Origin: B10-G9 sp964627755
GTDB taxonomy: Bacteria; Chloroflexota; Anaerolineae; Anaerolineales; UBA11858
Reading direction: 5' to 3'
NCBI GenBank assembly: GCA_964627755.1
Contig: CAZVIH010000013.1
Location: forward strand, 70,177 to 134,176
DNA: 64,000 nt
Part shown: in pieces, positions 60,583 through 64,000 of the stretch
Layout: every line of letters begins with the position of its first letter
Numbering within the stretch: the first letter of the stretch is position 1
The notes under the pieces: generated by a model
What the model was told of the DNA's origin: nothing
The model's input: only the letters and a program-made list of their open reading frames with translations
The model's database searches: none
Made by a program: the position numbers and the translations under genes

Positions 60583-62214
60583 ATGAATAAACTTATTGCC
60601 GGGTATAAGACCCTCAATGAGATCGCTTCGGTTGTCAGCCAATCACTGGATCTGAATGAAGTCCTGGACAGCGCCCTGGATAAAGTCCTGCAGGCAACCT
60701 GTCTTCAGATCGGGGGTATCTATCTTCTCAATCAACAAACCCAAATCCTATCCATTCATGCCCAAAGAGGTTTTTCAGCTGATTTTGCCAAAGCCATCGA
60801 TCACCTGGAGATTGGAGAAGGATTCTCCGGCCAGGTTGTAGAGTCCGGCGAGCCCCTGGTGATCCGGGATATTACAAAAGATAAACGTCTATCACGAGGG
60901 ATTGTTAAAGAAGAAGGATTTAAATCGCTCCTGGTTGTTCCCTTATGTTCTAAGGGCAGAACTCTGGGAACGTTATTCCTGATCTCTAAAGAAGTGCGGG
61001 ATTTCAGTAATGACGAAATCGGGTTATTGATTTCAGCCGGTCAGCAGATTGGAGTAGCAGTTGATAATGCCTCGATGTTTCAATCCCAACAACGAAGAGC
61101 AGAGCAATTCCGGGTTATATCTGAAGTAGGGCGACAGATCACTTCAATCATGGATATCGACCAGCTGTTGGATCAAGTTGTTCATCTGATCCAAAAAACT
61201 TTTGGATATGATCATGTGGCGATTGCCATGATCGAAGATCAATATGCTGTCTATCGAGTTGGGGCGGGCCGACTATGGGAGGATCCAGCTTTTAATTTTA
61301 ATCCCTCGCACTTGAAGATCGGATCCGAAGGTATAACTGGAAGGGTGGCCGCTTCAGGGAATTTGATCTATTTGCCCGATGTCCGGGAAGATCCCGCCTA
61401 TGTGGAAATGCAGGGCAGCGGCACTTTATCTGAAGTGACAGTGCCTGTAAAAGTGAAAGGCAATGTGATTGGTGTTCTGGATATCCAGAGTGACCGGGTT
61501 AATGCTTTTGATGAGACTGACCTGGTTGTGCTGCAGTCCCTGGCTGACCAGGCTGCCGTAGCAATCGAAAACGCCCAGCTCTATAAACAAGCCAAACAAC
61601 TGGCAGTTGTAGAAGAGCGAAATCGGTTGGCCCGGGAACTTCATGATTCTGTAACCCAGGCACTGTATGGAATTACCCTGCATGCAGAAGCGGCCTTCAG
61701 GCAGCTGGAGGCCAAAGAAACAGGACTGGCTAATGAACAGCTTGTTGAGTTGAGGATTACAGCCCAGGAAGCTTTGCGGGAAATGCGTTTATTGATCTTT
61801 GAACTGCGTCCATCGGTAGTTGAAATGCAGGGTTTGGTGCCAGCCCTGCGAGCCAGGCTGGAAGCAGTTGAGGAAAGGGCGGGCTTAGAAGTGGAGATCA
61901 ATATGGATGAAAACCTGGATCTTTCCGACAGGATCCAGGATGGTTTGTACCGGATCGCCCAGGAAGCTCTCAATAATGCCCTCAAACATGCTAAAGCAAG
62001 TAAAATTATCCTTAATTTAACCGGCACACTCTCAAAAGTTACTCTTGAGATCATGGATGATGGACTGGGTTTTAAACCTGATGAAGCGGTAGAAGGCGGC
62101 GGATTAGGATTGGACGGTATCATTGAAAGGGCAGAGCTGATGAATGGCGAACTGATTATGGACAGCTGGCCCGGGAAAGGCACGACTATCCGAATCGAGG
62201 TTCCTTATGAGTGA
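60583..62214 (+). CDS. Cytoplasmic GAF-GAF histidine kinase (NarX/LiaS type)
   Basis: A 543-residue kinase. Two GAF domains (about residues 20-165 and 185-335; LLNQQTQILSIHAQRGF, LLVVPLCSKGRTLGTLFL, EVTVPVKVKGNVIGVLDIQ) are followed by a HisKA_3 dimerisation domain (ERNRLARELHDSVTQALYGITLH with the phospho-His) and an ATPase domain (EALNNALKHAKAS, GGGLGLDGIIERAELMNGEL). No membrane span. The start of the NarL-type regulator overlaps its end by eight bases, so they are a cognate pair. GAF ligand unknown. Confidence 0.93.
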   Translation: MNKLIAGYKTLNEIASVVSQSLDLNEVLDSALDKVLQATCLQIGGIYLLNQQTQILSIHAQRGFSADFAKAIDHLEIGEGFSGQVVESGEPLVIRDITKDKRLSRGIVKEEGFKSLLVVPLCSKGRTLGTLFLISKEVRDFSNDEIGLLISAGQQIGVAVDNASMFQSQQRRAEQFRVISEVGRQITSIMDIDQLLDQVVHLIQKTFGYDHVAIAMIEDQYAVYRVGAGRLWEDPAFNFNPSHLKIGSEGITGRVAASGNLIYLPDVREDPAYVEMQGSGTLSEVTVPVKVKGNVIGVLDIQSDRVNAFDETDLVVLQSLADQAAVAIENAQLYKQAKQLAVVEERNRLARELHDSVTQALYGITLHAEAAFRQLEAKETGLANEQLVELRITAQEALREMRLLIFELRPSVVEMQGLVPALRARLEAVEERAGLEVEINMDENLDLSDRIQDGLYRIAQEALNNALKHAKASKIILNLTGTLSKVTLEIMDDGLGFKPDEAVEGGGLGLDGIIERAELMNGELIMDSWPGKGTTIRIEVPYE

Positions 62215-62869
62215 TGAAATCATCCACATTCTGATCGTCGATGATCATGCAGTGGTGCGAAAAGGCATCCGGGCTTTGCTGGATACTGAACCAGCTCTGG
62301 AGGTTATTGGCGAGGCGGAAGACGGTCTTCAGGCCGTTGCTCAATACGAGGCACTAAAACCCGATGTGCTGCTCCTGGATCTATTAATGCCAAAAATGTC
62401 CGGCATTGAGGTGATCCGTGATCTTATGGGGAAATTTCCCCAGGTGAAGATCCTGGTCCTGACCAGCTTCGCTGCTGACGAACAGGTCTTTCCTGCCATC
62501 AAGGCCGGCGCCCTGGGATATTTATTAAAGGATTCCCAACCAGAAGAATTGATCGAAGCCATCCGCCAGGTGCACCAGGGAGAATCTTCCCTCTCTCCAA
62601 CCGTAGCACGTAAGGTGCTGCAGGAAGTATTCCATCCCGGAGAAAAACCTCTCAGCCCTGATCCCCTGACCAACCGGGAAGTGGAAGTCCTCCAGGTTCT
62701 GGCCAAGGGAAAAAGCAACCGCGAGATCGGTGAGAAACTGTCGATCACAGAAGCAACAGTCCGGACCCATGTCAGCAATATCCTGGCTAAATTACACCTG
62801 GCCAGCCGGACCGAAGCGGCCCTGTATGCCATTAAGGAAGGCATGGCCAAGCTGGAAGAAAAAGATTGA
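62207..62869 (+). CDS. NarL/FixJ-type response regulator
   Basis: A 220-residue regulator with a receiver domain (ILIVDDHAVVRKGIRALL, LLLDLLMPKMSGIEVI with the phospho-Asp, LKDS) and a LuxR-type HTH (PLTNREVEVLQVLAKGKSNREIGEKLSITEATVRTHVSNILAKLHLASR). It overlaps the kinase gene and is its likely output. Target genes unknown; the receiver gene that follows may belong to the same control circuit. Confidence 0.95.
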   Translation: MSDEIIHILIVDDHAVVRKGIRALLDTEPALEVIGEAEDGLQAVAQYEALKPDVLLLDLLMPKMSGIEVIRDLMGKFPQVKILVLTSFAADEQVFPAIKAGALGYLLKDSQPEELIEAIRQVHQGESSLSPTVARKVLQEVFHPGEKPLSPDPLTNREVEVLQVLAKGKSNREIGEKLSITEATVRTHVSNILAKLHLASRTEAALYAIKEGMAKLEEKD

Positions 62870-62989
62870 TCTGATCCCCTCGCTCATGCCTGTTATTCCT
62901 ACCTGATACTTTATCTACAGCATTTGGATGATTGGCTTTCATCCAGAGATCTGTCTTTTTTGGGAAAAAGATAGTCCTTTATGTTTGCT

Positions 62990-63031
62990 AAAAATCCCTT
63001 CTTTATCCGATGTGGTTTAGAGGGGATTTTT
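62990..63031 (+). terminator. Terminator-like hairpin after the NarL-type regulator
   Basis: AAAAATCCC and GGGATTTTT (62990-62998 with 63023-63031) form a nine-base stem around a 24-base loop and end in T residues. It may end the kinase-regulator transcript. Confidence 0.5.
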
Positions 63032-63084
63032 GTATGATTGAGGCAGTAAAAACAGCAGAACATCAAGTAGGAAAGGAAATCTGA

Positions 63085-63540
63085 ATGACAGCCCCAAGTG
63101 ACACTTTTTTTCCGGCAGCTGTTCTTTCTTATCCACAGCAACAGTCATTATTCAATAGATTCTTAGAAAGGAGCGCTGTTTTGTACAAAGTCCTGATCAC
63201 AGACGACCGCGTGACTTCAAGAAAAGGATTACGTGCCTTAATGTTAACCCAACCAGATATTCAGGTGGTAGGTGAAGCAAATAATGGAGAGCGGGCAATC
63301 CAATTCATTGAAAAGAAAAAACCGGATGTAGTTCTGATGGATGCCTTTATGCCAAAAATGAACGGGCTGGAGGCGACCAGGATCATCAAAAAAAGGTGGC
63401 GGAATATCAGGGTAGTGATCCTCACTTTACATGCCGATATCAGGGAGGAAGCTATTGCGGCAGGTGCAGATGCGTTTTTAGTCAAAGGATGTTCTCCAGA
63501 TGACCTGATCCTGGAGATCAAAAATGAAAGGAGACAATAA
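63085..63540 (+). CDS. Receiver-domain protein without output domain
   Basis: A 151-residue protein with a receiver like that of NarL regulators (VLITDDRVTSRKGLRALML, DVVLMDAFMPKMNGLEA, FLVKGCSPDD) but no HTH. The first 32 residues are not receiver sequence. Two starts have ribosome sites: ATG 63085 (AAAGGA) and TTG 63181 (AGGAG seven bases before), the latter giving a plain 119-residue receiver. It may act as a phosphate sink or interact with the kinase at 60583. Confidence 0.8.
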   Translation: MTAPSDTFFPAAVLSYPQQQSLFNRFLERSAVLYKVLITDDRVTSRKGLRALMLTQPDIQVVGEANNGERAIQFIEKKKPDVVLMDAFMPKMNGLEATRIIKKRWRNIRVVILTLHADIREEAIAAGADAFLVKGCSPDDLILEIKNERRQ

Positions 63541-63541
63541 G

Positions 63542-63772
63542 ATGACTTTTAGTCCCGGTTATGCCGAATTTATAGGCAAGGAACTGCAGAGGGATCGTAT
63601 GCGGGAAGCGGAAAGGGAGCGTTTGATCAATCAAGCGACTGCCTGGAATCCACCTCTACCCAAAAAACTATCTGTGATCCTGCGCAGCCGCTGGCACGAT
63701 TTCTGGACCAGCTTAAAAAAGGATAAATATCCACCCATATCACAAGTGCCAAAAAGCTCACCCAGCCTGTGA
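63542..63772 (+). CDS. Small basic protein of unknown function
   Basis: A 76-residue protein beginning MTFSPGYAEFIGKELQRDRM, rich in Arg, Glu and Lys, with the hydrophobic-basic end HDFWTSLKKDKYPP. AGGAG lies seven bases before ATG 63542, one base after the receiver stop, so the two are cotranslated. No family recognised. Confidence 0.7.
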   Translation: MTFSPGYAEFIGKELQRDRMREAERERLINQATAWNPPLPKKLSVILRSRWHDFWTSLKKDKYPPISQVPKSSPSL

Positions 63773-63801
63773 GTTTTACTCTCATTCTTCTTCTCTTGGT
63801 T

Positions 63802-63848
63802 GCCGCGGGCGGCGCCGCTGTTTGTATGCAGCAGGCGCCGCCCGCGGC
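63802..63848. repeat. Long GC-rich inverted repeat
   Basis: GCCGCGGGCGGCGCC (63802-63816) is perfectly complementary to 63834-63848, and GCTG/CAGC extend the stem inward to an eight-base loop, with one bulged A. This 19-pair hairpin is far richer in GC than the surrounding DNA. No T run follows on either strand. Confidence 0.85.
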
Positions 63849-63896
63849 GGAGACAGGGAATGAAATGAATTGTTTCAATATTTAGTAGGAGGAAAA

Positions 63897-64000
63897 ATGT
63901 CTTCAGAAAATGAAACCAATAAACCTGTCAGAATCAGTTATACATCCGCAGGAATGGGGCTTGGCCTGGTTTTGGGAGGCATCCTGGGCCTGTTGATCGA
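63897..64000 (+). CDS. Start of a membrane protein (3' partial)
   Basis: ATG 63897 with AGGAGG upstream opens MSSENETNKPVRISYTSAGM and continues into a Gly/Leu-rich span (GLGLVLGGILGLLI) cut by the window end. Function cannot be assigned. Confidence 0.65.
   Translation, partial: MSSENETNKPVRISYTSAGMGLGLVLGGILGLLI

Noticed and set aside
1..64000. tRNA, rRNA, CRISPR arrays, insertion sequences or prophage
   Set aside because: No such elements were seen on reading; no transposase or integrase, no regular repeat arrays, no cloverleaf that I could support.

Overview
The window looks like a chromosomal segment of an anaerobic bacterium of the Chloroflexota, most likely Anaerolineae. This is an inference from gene content, not from a marker gene. 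The pointers are a long fhs next to folD and a NADH-linked formate dehydrogenase, a T-box in front of thrS, an NBR1-type Ig lipid-anchored or exported protein, a CcrM-like orphan methylase, and many two-component genes. I saw no tRNA, rRNA, insertion sequence or CRISPR array.

Layout. 1-8633 (+): a C1/formate block, folD (cut by the window edge), fhs, fdhD, NuoE-like, NuoF-like and fdhA. FdhA reads through an in-frame TGA as selenocysteine and has a textbook bacterial SECIS hairpin. 8709-10986 (-): secF and secD. 11344-20775 (-): a ten-gene respiratory operon read from an ArsR regulator: trihaem cytochrome, split YeeE/YedE transporter, Mo-bisMGD oxidoreductase, four-cluster ferredoxin subunit, NrfD/HybB membrane subunit, FmdE-like protein, cytochrome b and a large multihaem cytochrome. 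The second transporter half also has an in-frame TGA at its conserved Cys, followed by a SECIS-like hairpin, so it is probably an unannotated selenoprotein. A divergent moeA (21151) fits molybdenum cofactor supply.

22379-28442 (+): the last 16 codons of a vanished second fdhA, then a terminator, then a NuoE/NuoF pair bracketed by two paralogous receiver proteins and followed by two histidine kinases. This looks like a redox-linked signalling cluster. 28556-34646 is mixed housekeeping: RF-1-domain protein, comM, DUF5661, corA, EamA and unknowns. 34773-37819 (-) is a CotH / DUF4956 / VTC set linked to polyphosphate polymerisation. 37989-39689 (+) holds two membrane proteins and a PfkB-fold protein lacking the catalytic Asp. 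39943-48931 (-) holds DUF711, the CcrM-like methylase, a TrmH-family methyltransferase, a macrodomain protein, rplT, infC (non-AUG start, no rpmI between them), T-box-controlled thrS, an unknown protein and a DUF333 lipoprotein.

49384-54066 (+): a large ArsR-type regulator, small membrane proteins including HsmA, a frameshifted flavodoxin-like gene and an NBR1-Ig protein. 54268-55690 (-): a winged-helix regulator and membrane protein behind a palindrome. 56101-60462 (+): an ECF sigma factor fused to its own anti-sigma module and an outside domain. The outside domain reappears at the C-terminus of the neighbouring beta-helix lipoprotein, and the two genes share a similar upstream ECF-like motif. 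60583-64000 (+): a GAF histidine kinase, NarL-type regulator, receiver protein, small unknown protein, a very strong GC-rich hairpin and the start of a membrane protein.

The strongest leads are the selenocysteine YeeE in the ArsR-controlled respiratory operon, the sigma/anti-sigma/ectodomain fusion with its paired lipoprotein, and the NuoEF signalling cluster beside an fdhA scar.
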